A stretch of DNA of 64,000 bases, taken from Tetrapyrgos nigripes (taxonomy: Eukaryota > Basidiomycota > Agaricomycetes > Agaricales > Campanellaceae). Location: the NCBI GenBank assembly GCA_013368315.1, contig JAACJM010000056.1, positions 186,001 through 250,000 on the forward strand, in the 5' to 3' direction. The notes under the pieces are model-generated. The model saw only the letters and a list, made by a program, of their open reading frames with translations, made no database searches and was not told the DNA's origin. Below, piece by piece: positions 43,950 through 56,277 of this stretch (its first letter is position 1; every line of letters starts with the position of its first letter). The translations under genes and the position numbers were made by a program.

Positions 43950-45361
43950 ATGCCTATCGTCCCAGTCAAGACCAGCTCCGGCGTTGTCAACTTCAACTGC
44001 ACTATCTCAACGCCAACGAAGACTGAAGCCGAGAGAATAGAACCCGGACTGCCTACTATCCTTTTTATGCATGGAGTCTACTTACCTCAAATCGCATTCC
44101 ACAGTAAGCTGTCGTTGCGCTTGAAGCTTTCAACTTGGTCCCTAACCTATGTACTTTCCCCTTTCCACCCTTAGGTCAATTTGTCGACCCTCTACTCAGA
44201 AAATTTAACCTGGTCACTTTCGATTTTCGATCCCATGGAGAGACTACAGGCGCGAAGGTACCACTGGGATATGGACAAAAAGATGTTGCACACGACGTAA
44301 TTGGACTGATGGTGAGTAGACGATGTTTTGGTTGTTGTGTAAGTGAAGCTGACTGTTCATTGCAGAATGCTCTCCGTATCAACTCGTGTCATATCATGGC
44401 ACTTTCGATGGGTACTGTTGCTGCACTTGAAATTGCCTCGAGGTGGCCAGAGAGATGTCTCTCACTATTACTTGTCGCTCCGCTAGGGTTGCAGGAGGTA
44501 AGGGAAAAATGTGTGTTTCCTCGAGGGACATTCAATTGACGTTGGTTACTAATAGCGCGACGAGCTCAAGTCAGCACACGAAGACATACACGATCTCTGG
44601 AGACAAGGCTACCCTGAGCCTGGAACAGTATTAGAGGATGTTTTGAAGGATGCATTCTATGGCTGTATGCAGCTAGCATTTTCTGGGAAACAATCAGAGA
44701 TGGCTGATGCGTGAGTTACGCCCTCGGTGGCCTTGCACCTTCCTGACCGTCTTTCCGCTCGCAGGTGTCTCGCTATCGCCTTCGTGTTCGCGGAGAGCCA
44801 CTGGGGACCTGACAACTTCGACGAATTTAAACATTCCACGTTGGACCTCTTCAACAACAGGAAATCACTCCCGAAATCGCAGCTATCTCGAATCCGATGC
44901 CCTGTGAGGATTTTCCGCGGAGACCTGGATTTAGGTGTTTATTCTTTTCTATATAGATGTTATATCAGTCCACTGATCTCACCGTTATCTAGCACATCCT
45001 CTGGAATACACCGAACAATTCGTGGAACTTCTCCATGAAGCAGGGTGTACTGACTTCGAGGTTACGTGTGTCCCGAATGCACCGCATCTGGTCAGCATAG
45101 ATAACCCGAAATTGTGAGTGACAACTCTTCTCTTCAAGAACTGTTTTATTCACTTCCTACATATGCAGCACCAATCCCGTATTACATGATCTAGTGATGC
45201 AACAGGTACAAGGGACAATACCTGATGTTCCAGACTCTGTGTTTTCCCCTTGGACACCTATTCTGCGGGACGCCGGTTGGATACCAGAAGGGGACGACGA
45301 AGATGAAGATGGATTTGTCATGCACTATCAAGGCTTTTCGAGTAATGTCGTCGTTGCATAG
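43950..45361 (+). CDS. Alpha/beta hydrolase
   Basis: Several short introns are removed to read about 340 residues of an alpha/beta-hydrolase fold. The order is canonical: LPTILFMHGVY (oxyanion HG near residue 35), FNLVTFDFRSHGETTG, INSCHIMALSMGTVAALEIA with the nucleophile Ser, CPVRIFRGDLDLAHP with the acid Asp, and VPNAPHLVSIDNP with the catalytic His. The nucleophile elbow is ALSMG instead of the common GxSxG; the small Ala is a tolerated variant. No signal peptide, so probably intracellular. The acidic end (PEGDDEDEDGF) follows the domain. Substrate unknown; esterase, epoxide hydrolase or lactonase types cannot be separated here. Confidence 0.84.
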
Positions 45362-45877
45362 AGATGATGGGTATGGGCATGCACCACACGCTCGCGGGAG
45401 GATCACATGGTGCCCAGTTATGCCATTATGTTTTTACTGCTTAGAAAGGTACTTCCTTTGTCGCGGGGTACTTTGGGAACAAAAGATGAAAGCACGTCTT
45501 CATCGTATTCAAAATTTTGTCATCGACACGCTTGGGCATGTAGCATTATTTATCACGTCGGACTCGCAATACTACTCACTCATTACCATGTACATATGTA
45601 GATACACTGGTCATGTTTTAATATCTCAACACGGAGTGTTACAACGTAAAGCCTAAGGCTTGTGGCCATGTTTCTGAGAAAGTCTTCATGTATCCTCCAG
45701 ATGTCACAAGTCCGCGGTATTACGGCAGACTTCTACAGACATGTTCAGCGGAGACTGAAAGTACAATATATCATTATCGGAGTTGGGTACCTTGACGGAC
45801 CTTGACCTTGAAGTTGATGGACTGAATCGGACTTCGAAAACACGCCTCGGGGGTCGGAAGTTTCTCCTACTCATCCA
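45362..45877. other. Gene-free region before the F-box relic
   Basis: 3' flank of the hydrolase. Nothing recognised. Confidence 0.45.
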
Positions 45878-47426
45878 ATGACCACTACCTTCAAGTGCAC
45901 GAGTTGTGCTTCCCAGCAGGACACGTCAGATCCCCAGCTATACGCTCCTCCAAGTGATGTAGTCGACCATATCCGCTCAGGCAACTATATTCCGAATCAC
46001 GACTCGCAGAAGCAGTTTATCCAGAAAATCGACGAGATAGAAAGGGAGTTGGAGAGACTGAATATCATTTCTCAGATATCCTCTGAGGTTTCCCTTCTGA
46101 AAGGAGAGGTGAAGCAGTTGGAGGAGTACTCGCGGACCTACAAGTCCTTTTCGTCGCCCATCCTCAAGATATCTTCACCGAGATATTCGCCTTGGTCCCA
46201 TACTCCTATGATCTTACCGTTCGGGCCCATTATAGTTCTTGGAGCCACAGTGTCGCTTTGGACCTCTCTCATGTCTGCAGCTATTGGAGAAAAGTCATCT
46301 TTTCAACACCCAAGCTGTGGAGCTCCATGGCTGTCGACCTGCCTTATGGCGCCAGGTAAATTCCCCTCATACAATTCTGCATGCGGAGGTCCCGCAAACA
46401 ACCCTTGACTCTCCATTTCAGTGATCAGTCCCTTGACGCGGACTCATACTATGGGGAGTCACAAGTAATCCGTGTCTCAAAGCTTTCTCGCTCGGCGCGC
46501 AAAGTCTTCAGCATCTTTCTGGCCGAGCGCGATACGTGGCAGAAAATCGCATTGGATTTCTTTTCGCTCGCCAATTTCGATGCCATGCTACACACCGAGC
46601 AAAAGGCCATTACCAAGCCCGTGTCGTTCCCCCAGCTGGAGACCATCATCTATCTTACCCGTTTAAAGGAACGATCGCCCTGGTTCTGCGATTCTCAAAA
46701 AACACCACGTCTCCAGACGATCCAGTTCAAGCGCAGACTGGATACCGACATGATTGGAGAGCGCTTCCGCTTCCCTCATCCCAGCCCATTACTATTTGCG
46801 GAGTCGTATCAGCCCCGGTCTCTTGGAGAGTGGTTTCCCACTGGATGTAAAAATTTAAAGTGGCTCAAAATGGGCCACTTTAGTGATGAATTTGGCGAAG
46901 TTGCCCCAGCCCAGCCTATCCTACCGCCGAATCTCGAGACGCTCTTGTTACATTTTGGACATTCAGTATTTGGTGGACAAACATACTCAACAACGCGATG
47001 CGTCATTTCTTCGTTAACCGCACCTTGTTTGACGTCGGTCCACATCTCAGCCTCCCGAGGGCTGACAAGCTTCGATAGCTCTCGTTGGTCTCACGCAGAA
47101 TTTATTTCTCTATTGCAGAGGTCGAATTGTTCTCTCACAGTGCTCGCTCTTGACTGCGGGAATTATCAGTCCAGTTGCTGGAAATCCTGTGCTTGACACC
47201 ACATCTCAATCACCTCTTGATACAATATCATATTTCCTTCTTCGATGATTATTCCCTTCCACTGCCAGCTTCCTCCAACGCACAGCGGCCTGTCCTGACG
47301 CACCTTACTTTCGCAGGCTGCTCGTATGAGTACTATCTTCATGCAATTATGCCAGGCCCTACTACCGGAGAGGGCTCGTTTGCAATTCTGCTCCTCTTGC
47401 GATTGTCATTTTACGCCAGGCAGTAG
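45878..47426 (+). pseudogene. F-box/LRR-type protein of the Agaricomycete family, frame broken
   Basis: The N-terminus (CTSCASQQDTSDPQLYAPPS, then a coiled coil EIERELERLNIISQISSEVS) is typical of the large mushroom F-box family. The F-box itself, usually PIRRLPxEIL, is lost: near 46160 the frame jumps, and only one base over does PQDIFTEIFALVPY and LDLSHVCSYWRKVIFSTPKL follow. A TAA at 46357 interrupts before IPLIQFCMRRSRKQPLTLHF. The LRR-like part then runs on to about 47160, where another shift is needed to reach QLLEILCLTPHLNHLLIQYH. The TAA could lie in a 66-base GT-AG intron, but that would remove the conserved RKQPLTLHF stretch. I read it as a pseudogene; an assembly fault is the alternative. 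Confidence 0.65.
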
Positions 47427-47780
47427 GGTTTGATATTGCCACTGCATGATTTTCTGATACGTTTCATGGGTAGATTCAGAGCAGAAAGGCGAGTAGCCGA
47501 CGAGACATTCGAACATGGTGCCTTCAAGTCGTGAACCAAGGAGATGAATGAAGGAATTTTGCAACTGGTCTCTAACGGACTTGGTAGTTGTGTTGAAGGG
47601 TACTGTAAATGTTATAAACTCTTATACTGTAAGAATACTCCTAATCACTAGTCCGAGTCGTCCCTTTCTCGAATTTCTTGCATAGCAGTCGTGAGAATAT
47701 AAATCCTGTTTTGGAAGCCGAAGCGGTGTAGAAGGTTCCGGACCAGGAACGTTCACCAATCTCTTTCTCTAACCACTACT
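47427..47780. other. Gene-free region before the BI-1-like gene
   Basis: Probable promoter of the following gene; no clear element was seen. Confidence 0.45.
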
Positions 47781-49171
47781 ATGAGTCAATATCCTGTTCC
47801 TCCTCCGTCCTACGGCTCGACAGCACCCAAAAACAGTAACTACAGGGATGAGGCCAGAGACCCTCTTCTAGGCAGCTCTAGCCGTGGTGGAGGTGCATAC
47901 TTTGACCAACCTGAAGCAGGAGACGTTCCAGATGATTTCAAGGTGCGCAGCTCCTGGGTTGCACAAAAGACTCTTCCTCATATTCCAAACAGTATGGTGT
48001 AACTGTTTCAGAGAGCTCAGCCGAGATACGAAATGCTTTTGTTCGCAAGGTGTATACTATCCTATGTGAGTACTCAGAGTCGTTCTATTCGTTGCTTATC
48101 TGACAGGTAGTCCACCAGTTTGTCAAATTGTGCGTATATCGCTGCTTCCGCTCATATAGCATTCCTGAAGGACGTTTTCAGCTTGCCACTTGTATCGTCG
48201 GTGGTACCATCTCTCGGTCTGATTCTGCTATTTCCTGGGTCCAACAACAGTATGTCGCCATTCCTGAATAACCATCCAAACTCAATCTTGCTCCAGTACT
48301 TGGTCTTTTTATGTTCCATTATTCGGCACGCTCATCAACCTCGGATTGCTGTACTGGAAGCGCCACAGTGTTCCTCTCAATTTTATCTTCCTTTCAACCT
48401 TTACTGTCATGGAAGCTTTCACCCTTGGAGTCGTCGTCGCAATGTATAAGAACGATATCGTACTCGAAGCTCTGTAAGCATTCAAACCATTGCACAGTAC
48501 CCGTTATGAGTGGATCGCTGACGTTTTTCGTGGATCAGGCTGATCACTCTTGGTGTCTTCCTTGGATTAACCTTATTCACGTTCCAGTCTAAGGTGGTGT
48601 CATTCTTTGATCGTCTGCGCAATGCAGTACTCACACCAGTCATAGTACGACTTTGAGGGGCTGGGTCCATGGCTGTTTGGTGGATTGATCGCACTGCGTA
48701 AGTCTAATGCTCCTTCATTTCCGAGTTCAAAGAAGTTTGACTAACTTTTCATCGATCATAGTCATGACTGGGCTTATTGGCTCCATCTTTGGGTTTAGCA
48801 GCACCATGGATCTGCTTTATGCTATTGGTGGAACTTTGCTGTTCAGTGGATACATTATCTACGACACGTGAGTACAACATAACAGTTCTGCAGTGCTTGG
48901 GTGTCGGGTTGACAGCTTGGTTTTCCAGCTATTTGATCAACTCTAGGTTGTCACCAGATGAGTATATCATGGGTGCTATCAGCCTCTACCTTGAGTGCGT
49001 ATCTGTCTATAATCTTCCCAGTATCTCCGCTTACGATCTTCCTCGTCTATCTAACAGCTTCATCAATCTCTGTAAGTCCTCATGCCGGCCTCACCAGTAG
49101 TCATTTACTGACGGGTGTACTTTGCAGTCCTGTCCATTCTCCGTTTGCTCAACAATGTCGAGGAACGTTAA
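47781..49171 (+). CDS. Bax-inhibitor-1 / TMBIM-family membrane protein
   Basis: Multiple introns are needed to read about 280 residues. The hydrophilic N-terminus (MSQYPVPPPSYGSTAPKNSN, then EARDPLLGSSS) holds a PPPSYG motif. After VSESSAEIRNAFVRKVYTIL come the membrane segments: LATCIVGGTISRSDSAISWV, SFYVPLFGTLINLGLLYWK, FIFLSTFTVMEAFTLGVVVA, LITLGVFLGLTLFTFQSK, GPWLFGGLIALLMTGLIGSI, YAIGGTLLFSGYIIYDT and, at the end, SLYLDFINLFLSILRLLNN. The YIIYDT and SPDEYIMGAISLYLDFI segments are diagnostic for the BI-1/Lifeguard family, which forms calcium-leak channels in ER, Golgi or vacuole membranes and modulates cell death. Family assignment is firm; organelle is inference. Confidence 0.86.
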
Positions 49172-49458
49172 ACTCTCAGAATGATTCTTGATAAATCGAC
49201 TCATCTTCTCGTCATTGCTTTGTACTTTTTGTCTGGTGGACTGGATTTTGTTATAAATATGTGCTCATCTTACCTTACTCACCCAAATGATAGTGTGTTT
49301 TGACAGCTACTTGGTGTACATCAACGAGTCGTTCAACTACGCGTAGACGCGTCTTCGGCTTGCATGTCCAACTCGTCAATGTTAACAGTCTTCAAAAAAG
49401 CCACAACGGCTGTTCCATTTCATTCTTCTCTATATGGCATTCTAGGTTCCCTGTAAAC
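49172..49458. other. Short convergent intergenic region
   Basis: 3' flanks of the BI-1-like gene and of the reductase. Nothing else was seen. Confidence 0.4.
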
Positions 49459-50854
49459 TCACTTCCTTCCCAACGCCAATCCACAGTCCAACGCCGCCAA
49501 CAAAGTTTCCTCCCGTCTATAATGATACTCCGTGAATCCCAATCCCTGCTCAGTAAACGTCAAATCCAACGGTGCAGTAGTTTGTACAGGAGGCTCAAGA
49601 TCCTCCTTTGGCAACCTATGTGCCAATTCGGGTCTTTCCTTCTTGATCAACTCTGCCACTTCTTTCCAATAACATTTTTCACGAGCCACGATGAACCTTT
49701 TGTTTTTCCCTGGAATAGGACCGACAGAAAGAGCAACGATATGTGCACGAGCTGCATCTCGAACGTCGATAATATCACCAGCTGGAGCGCTTGGATAGGT
49801 ACCTTCGGCGACGAGGTAGTACACCCAGTCATTGGTACCCAGGCTGGAGCGAGAGGTGACGGGGTAGTTGGAAACCATGGGGCCGTAAATCGCTGGGGGT
49901 AGGACTGGCACGATACCAGAGTCAAAAGTCATAGCCAGTCATCAGTGTACGGACTCACTGATAGTGGCATCAACATCAGGATGCTGGTAAGCAATTTCCC
50001 AGATAGCTTTATCTGCAAGAATTTTAGCAGCCACGTATATAGGGACCAAAGAAGCTTCGTCCTTTACAACGTTTCTCGTAGTCTACTGATTCCTTGTTGA
50101 CAACACCATAGCCCTTCTCATTTAAGGCTTCAGGACCAAACGCATTCGCGTATTGGGCTAAAATTTGAGTAGTGAAATTGATTGCTTCTACTTGGATCAT
50201 GAATGACACTCGCTGTCAAATAGCGATGCATACGTCCCAGCCCAGTGCAAACAATCTTCTTGATTCCCAGGTTAATTGCTTGCTTGATGATATGAAGTGT
50301 ACCTTCGTATATGCCCTGCAAAAGATGAAAGAGACAACGCCAGCCCATCTAGACTGAACGCCTGGCGTAGCCAAAGATGTTGACCCTTTTGTCTGACTCA
50401 CATTAAACAACTCTTCCCCGCTCTCCGCCTTGTTGGAAATTGGAGCAGCAACATGCATTACTGCCTGAACACCTTTCAGTGCGTCTGTATGATCGCTAGT
50501 CAAGTCAGGCACTTCCACGACCTCGAGTCTGGATTCATTGGGGAAGATATCCCCCAGTTTTTTTCCAGAACGAGCTGTACCGCGAACAATATATTCACTG
50601 GAAGCGAGGAGCTGGGAGATAATATGTGAGCCCAAAAAACCAGTACCGCCTGTGACCTGTAAGTTTTAAATGGAAGGAACAATCGTTAGTACAGAGTCGG
50701 GAGTAGCAACAAAAAGACGCCCACGAGAACGATATGGCGGAGAGCAGATCACTTCAAGACGTGGAGGTAAATGTCCGTACGCCGAAGTTTGACTACGGTA
50801 TAAATGCTCAGTTTTGTGACTCACGCAGTCCCGTCGGAGTATGCTTTGAGTCAT
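49459..50854 (-). CDS. Extended SDR / dihydroflavonol-4-reductase-like NAD(P) reductase, with frame breaks
   Basis: From a short first exon (ATG at 50854, tentative) the frame reads VTGGTGFLGSHIISQLLASS, the NAD(P)-binding TGxxGxxG motif, then GVQAVMHVAAPISNKAESGE, an intron, GIYEGTLHIIKQAINLGIKK and IVCTG. A one-base loss near 50243 is needed to reach YASLFDSE. After an intron comes FGPEALNEKGYGVVNKESVD, and near 50071 one extra base separates YEK from VVKDEASLVPIYVAAKILAD. YVAAK is the YxxxK catalytic motif. The end is sound: ILPPAIYGP, DIIDVRDAARAHIVALS and RREETLLAALDCGLALGRK. The two breaks are in opposite directions. The gene is either newly dead or carries two assembly errors, or my splicing is wrong there. 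Substrate unknown. Confidence 0.6.
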
Positions 50855-50975
50855 TGATCGAATTTGCTTGGCTTGCGAGGATCCATGGAATATAAGGCGA
50901 AATATATTATTATGTACTGAATGGTACAAAGGAGGGAAAGAAAAGGTCAGCATCTCCTAAGTACCAACCAAGACG

Positions 50976-53310
50976 TCAATGCCAATCTTCCTTGATTAAA
51001 TCCGACGCCCGCTCGGCGACAGCATAAGTAGCAGCTTGTGTATGAGCTGAAGGAATCCTCGGCTATAGAAGAGAGCTTCGTAAATATTGGAAAATCTCAT
51101 CAGCTCGAAATGTGAACTCACAAAAACTGAAGCATCCACTACGCGAAGTCCGCGAAGTCCCTTCACTTTGAGATCCGGATCTACCACACCCCAAGATGCT
51201 CCTTTTGGTGACATGGAACATGTCCCTACAGGATGGTCCTCAGTAATTGTAGTCATTCTAATGTACTGGTCGAGTTCTTCGTCCGTTGTAGCGTTAGTCG
51301 GTGGTGCGAGTATATATCCTGCCCAACTAGGCGATGAGACGAAACGGGTAGCGGCTTTGAAGGCCTCTCGCATGGTGAAAAGGTCGTATTCTGAGCTTAG
51401 AAGGTTGAAGTTGATCAGAGGATAGTCGAGTGGATTTGACGTGTTCAAAGTTATTTCGCCCCCTAGAGAATGAGCGCAAGTCGTTTGCTATGGATTTAGG
51501 AAGGAGAGAGAAGTGCTACTTACTGGACACTGGCGAGGAAACCGCAGCATTGACAGAGAGGAAATTTCCGGAGGCGGGAGGATGAGCGGATAGACCACCG
51601 TTCTATGAAATCGAATGATCGTCAGTATCAATGGCCGCCAAGTACTTACATAAAAACAGTAGGTCTCACTCCGAAAAGCAATTCTATATGACCGGTGTTG
51701 GGACCTGCAGCTGGATCTTCAAACCGCTCAAAGATACTCGAGTTGCTGGGCAAGCGGATGAAGCCTAAAAAAACACTGGGCGGGTCGACGAACGGCCCTG
51801 TCTTCGTCTCATTCCACCTGTGCAGAAGCTCATTTTTCAGTGTTGAGTTGCGGGCAATCGTCTCAAGTGTATCTGTAGAGTTGACTAGGAAGAGGTTTCG
51901 CAGGAACGGGTGATTGGTTAGATTCTGGCCAACGGAAGGCAGGTCCCGAACGACCTTAATGTTGAGCGAGGACAACGCGTCAGCAGGGCCCAAGCCAGAG
52001 CTGAGGAGTATACTTGGGCTCATTATCGACCCTGCCGACAATATGACCTCTTTTTGTGCCGATACTCGTTGCGTCGTCTCTGTTGAATAGCAGTTGACGA
52101 ACACGAACATGCTAAAGGTACGGCGTACTCACGACCTGAATCCTGAGTGAACTCAACAGTTCGAATTGTAAGAGGCTGAGCATCATCTACTGGAAGAACA
52201 CGAGTCACTCTAGTGTTCAAGAGGACAAAGAGATTCTTTCGTCTCATGGTTTCAGGTCCGAGATAAGTCCTCGCTGAACTACTTCTGGCTCCAAAGCCGA
52301 CAGTCGACTGCTTCCATCCTAAAATACTCAAGTTGGAAAACTTGGCAAGAGCGAGAAAGACTTACCGATACCGATTTGATTCCCTGAATTATGGTCCAGA
52401 TTGAATTCAAAACCACTACCTTGCTCTTGGGTCGTTCCAATGACTTTTGTATCGATGGGGGATGGAAAGCCTGCGAGACTGACGAAATTCATGCCATCAA
52501 AACTATGCACTGCGGGGTCAAATTGACCTGTTATATTGTGATGATCGGAGGGCGCCACAAATCGCTCATTCTGATGACGGGAAGAGGTTAGCAAGTGATC
52601 CAATTAAGAAAAAGGCAGACTAGCCTTGCGGATATAAGGCTGAAGCTGGTTCCATGACCATCCTTCATCGCCAGTAATACGTGCCCACCGGTCATAATCG
52701 TCAGAGCTGCCTCTCGTGTAGGCCATGTTATCTGTGACATTGAGAAACGAATCGGGAATAGAGTAAAAGAGCGAGCTCACTGATGGAGGTGGAGCCTCCT
52801 AGAAGAAGCCCACGAGCGACGGGAACGGTACGATTGTTCAAGGCTGTCTGAGGAGTTGCTATTCGACATGTTAGAATATACTGATATTACGGAATGCTGT
52901 CATCAGCTTACAAGTGAAGTTCCAATCGTAAGCTGAGCCTGGCAGGAAGGGTTGGAAGGCAGGAACCTCGACATTGAGAACTCCTTCGTTTCTGGAAGTC
53001 GTTGCAATCAGCGATGCAACACGCAGAACGATAACTCAACTTACGAGGGGCCTGCTTCAATAAGCAGAACGGAGACATCCGGGTTTTCCGAGAGGCGGTT
53101 TGCTACAACGGCGCCGGCACCACCACCTGGAAGTAACCTTTATGAGCAAGACCACAAATCTTGCTTGAGAGACAAACAACCTCCCACAACGATGAAGTCA
53201 AATGTCGACGCAGGCAGATCATTAAAACTGTCGAAAAGAGTTGCTGAACAAAACGAGCATAATAGGGTGCTCCAAGTAACACATAGGAAACTCGATCCCT
53301 TCCAGTTCAT
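50976..53310 (-). CDS. GMC oxidoreductase (aryl-alcohol-oxidase/dehydrogenase type), tandem copy 1
   Basis: About 600 residues in many exons. The ATG at 53310 gives a hydrophobic signal peptide ([20 protein letters not shown]), then FDFIVVGG spliced to [20 protein letters not shown] (FAD Rossmann motif), [40 protein letters not shown], the GMC signature-2 region [33 protein letters not shown], and near the C-terminus [18 protein letters not shown] with the first catalytic His, [12 protein letters not shown] and [12 protein letters not shown] with the second. All splice joins I checked keep the frame. Extracellular flavoenzyme oxidising alcohols, making hydrogen peroxide if an oxidase; substrate not readable. 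Closely similar to the next gene, 0.55 kb upstream on the same strand. Confidence 0.85.
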
Positions 53311-53861
53311 TGCAGTGGGTACGAGAGTGGATGAACTGTCATTTGTTCGACTTCTTCTCATATACGTCGAAATGCGGCATTCCGAACCGAAAAGAAGTCC
53401 CTGCCCTTCCATCAGTCAATTACAAAGCATCAATAACTTTTGAATAAGTACAACACTCACATGTTCCTCTGATCTGAAAGATGTGGCAGTCTCCGAGTCG
53501 TGCTGAAGATGTCCTTCCTTCAAAAGTGCCATGTAGATCCGTGATCGACGGTACCGATGATGAACTCCAAAAGGCAATTATTGAACCAAGTGAGAGGCTC
53601 CATTAGATGCTATCTGTGCCAAAACCTTCCACTTCCCTTAATATACCGCTATTTCTGCAAGTTTCTGAAGGATGTCATTGAGTAGAAGTTCATCACCGGG
53701 ATTTTGAAGTCTGTTGTCAGCGATACTCTGAGTCATTGTTTGACCAGCAACAGTCAGTAAGGCAAAATATATATTTTAGTAATCGCGAAACCACGACCGG
53801 ACAAAGTCAGCAGTTCTCATAAGGACTCTTCGGAGAAACAGGAATAACGAGCGGTCAAGAA
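53311..53861. other. Spacer between the two tandem GMC genes
   Basis: Promoter of copy 1 and 3' flank of copy 2. A TATATATATTTTA-like AT stretch lies near 53766. No gene was seen. Confidence 0.45.
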
Positions 53862-56277
53862 TTATAGCCTGAGATTCCAATCTTTCTTGATCAAATCCGA
53901 CGCACGCTCGGCGACAAAGTACGTTGGAGCTTGTGTATGAGCTGAAGGAATCCTCGGCTGTAGAACAGAAAAACTCGTAAATAACGGAGAATCTCATCAA
54001 CTTGAGTGTGAACTCACAAAAACTGAAGCGTCCACTACGCGAAGCCCACGCACTCCCTTGACTTTCAGATCTGGATCTACCACACCCCAGGAAGCTCCTT
54101 TAGGTGACATGGAACAAGTCCCGACGGGATGATTCTCAGTGAGAGTAGTCATTCTGATGTACTCATCGAACTCTTCGTCCGTTGTAGCGTTAGTCGGCGC
54201 TGCGAGGATATAGCCCGCCCAACTAGGCGTTGAGACGAAACGGGTAGCGGCTTTTAAAGCCTCACGGATCGTGAAAAGGTCGTATTCTGAGCTTAGGAGG
54301 TTGAAGTTGATGAGAGGATGTTCGAGAGGGTTTGATGTATTCAAAGTAATTTCGCCTCCTAGAAGATGGAAACGACTCCGTTAGAATGCGTTGGAAAAGA
54401 AGAGAGAAGCTCTACTGACTGGATACTGGCGAGGACACCGAAGTGCTGAGTTGAAGGAAATTACCAGAGGCAGGAGGGTTGGCGTTCAAAACTCCATTCT
54501 GTAAATCAAATTTTTGTCAATCTCAACGGCTATTAAGCACTGAATACCCGTTCCCCTCACAGCGAAAATAAACTCCATGTGGCCTGTATTAGGCCCGGCA
54601 GCTGGATCATCAAACTGCTCAAAGATACTCGAGTTACTGGGTAAGCGGAACCAGGCCAAAAAGACGTCAGGCGGGTTAACATAGGGTCCTGTCTTCGTCT
54701 TATTCCATTCGTGTAAAAGCTCGTTCTCGAGTGTTGGGTTGCGGGAAACCGTCTCGAGCGTTTGTGTTGAGTTGACGAGGAACGCGTTTCGCAAGATGGG
54801 TTGATTGGTGAGATTTTGTCCAACGGAGGGGAGGTCATGAACTACTTTAATGTTGAGAGAGGACAACGCTTCAGCAGGGCCTATGCCTGAACTACGAACT
54901 TATGATAAGCGATCTTCCTAGACCTTGGGAGGAGAGATTACTTACTGTAGCAAGACAGCCGGAGACATGATGCTGCCTGCCGACAATATAACTTCCTTCT
55001 GAGCTGTTACCTGTTGCACAGTCTCTGAGTACGTTACAATTAAAAATGCGATTAGACCCTTGCGATTAGACACTGGAGGTATTGTATACTCACTTCCAGC
55101 GTCTTGAGTGAGTTCTACAGTTCGGATTGTGGGAGGCCGAGCATTATCTACCGGAAGAACACGAGTCACTCTAGTGTTCAAGAGGACAGATAGATTCTTT
55201 CGTCTCGTAATTTCAGGCCCGAGGTAGGTTCTTGCTGAACTACTTCTGGCTCCAAAACCGACAGTCGACTGAGTCCATCCTGATTCCATTCAAACTGGGT
55301 CAGGTTGGATAATTTGACGAGGCCGACGACAACTTACCAACGCCGAGTTGATTTCCTGAATTATAATCCAGATTGAACTTGAATTCAGTATCTTGTTCTT
55401 GAGTCGTTCTGATGACTTTTGTATCGATAGGGGTTGGGAAGCCCCCGAGACTGACGAAGTTCATGCCGTCGAAACTATGCACTGCAGGGTCAAATTGGCC
55501 AGTGGTATCGTGATGGTCGGCAGGCTCCACGAATCGCTCATTCTGATCGAGGTAAATGGTCAGCAAGTGAACCAAATGGAAGAAAGGCAGACCAACCTTG
55601 CGAACGTAGGGCTGAAGCTCATTCCATGACCATCCTTCATCGCCAGTAATGCGGGCCCAACGGTCGTAGTCGTCAGAGGTGCCTCTCGTGTAGGCCATGT
55701 TATCTGTGGCAATTGAGATACTGATCAGGAATCAAGGAAGAGAGCGAATTTACTGATAGAGGTGGTTCCTCCTAGAAGAAGGCCACGAGAGATTGGAATG
55801 GTGCGATTATTCAAAGCTTCTTGAGGAGTTGCTTTTGAGCATGTTATCAGAATATGCTGATATAGACGGAACGCTGTCATCAGCTTACTGGTGAAGTTCC
55901 AATCGTAAATTGTCCCTATCGTGAACTGTTGCAAGGCAGGGACGGCGGAATCGAGAACTCCTTCATTTCTGGACTCAATGCAATCAGTAACGCCCAAGTA
56001 ATGACAGAAGATAGCTCAACTCACGAGGGACCTGCTTCAATGAGCAGAACAGACACATTGGGGTCTTCTGAGAGGCGGCTTGCTACAACAGCACCCCCAG
56101 CCCCACCTGAAAAAGACTTATCAGCGATGCCGCGATTGTTTGAGGATACGCACCTCCAACAATGATGAAGTCGAATGCGGAACTAGATAGATTATCAAAT
56201 CGGTCGAAAGAAGTTGCAGAACAGAGCAAGCCCAACAAAGTGCTCCAAGCAATGCACAGGAGGTTGTGTCCCTTCAT
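53862..56277 (-). CDS. GMC oxidoreductase (aryl-alcohol-oxidase/dehydrogenase type), tandem copy 2
   Basis: Same exon pattern and motifs as the gene at 50976-53310, so the two arose by tandem duplication. From the ATG at 56277: signal peptide MKGHNLLCIAWSTLLGLLCS, FDFIIVGG spliced to [115 protein letters not shown], then [18 protein letters not shown] (first catalytic His), [10 protein letters not shown] and [20 protein letters not shown] (second), ending DWNLRL with TAA at 53862. No break was found. Probably secreted; alcohol or sugar substrate unknown. Confidence 0.85.

Noticed and set aside
52952..53443. Plus-strand frame of 163 residues
   Set aside because: It is antisense to the N-terminal exons and upstream region of a GMC gene and resembles nothing.
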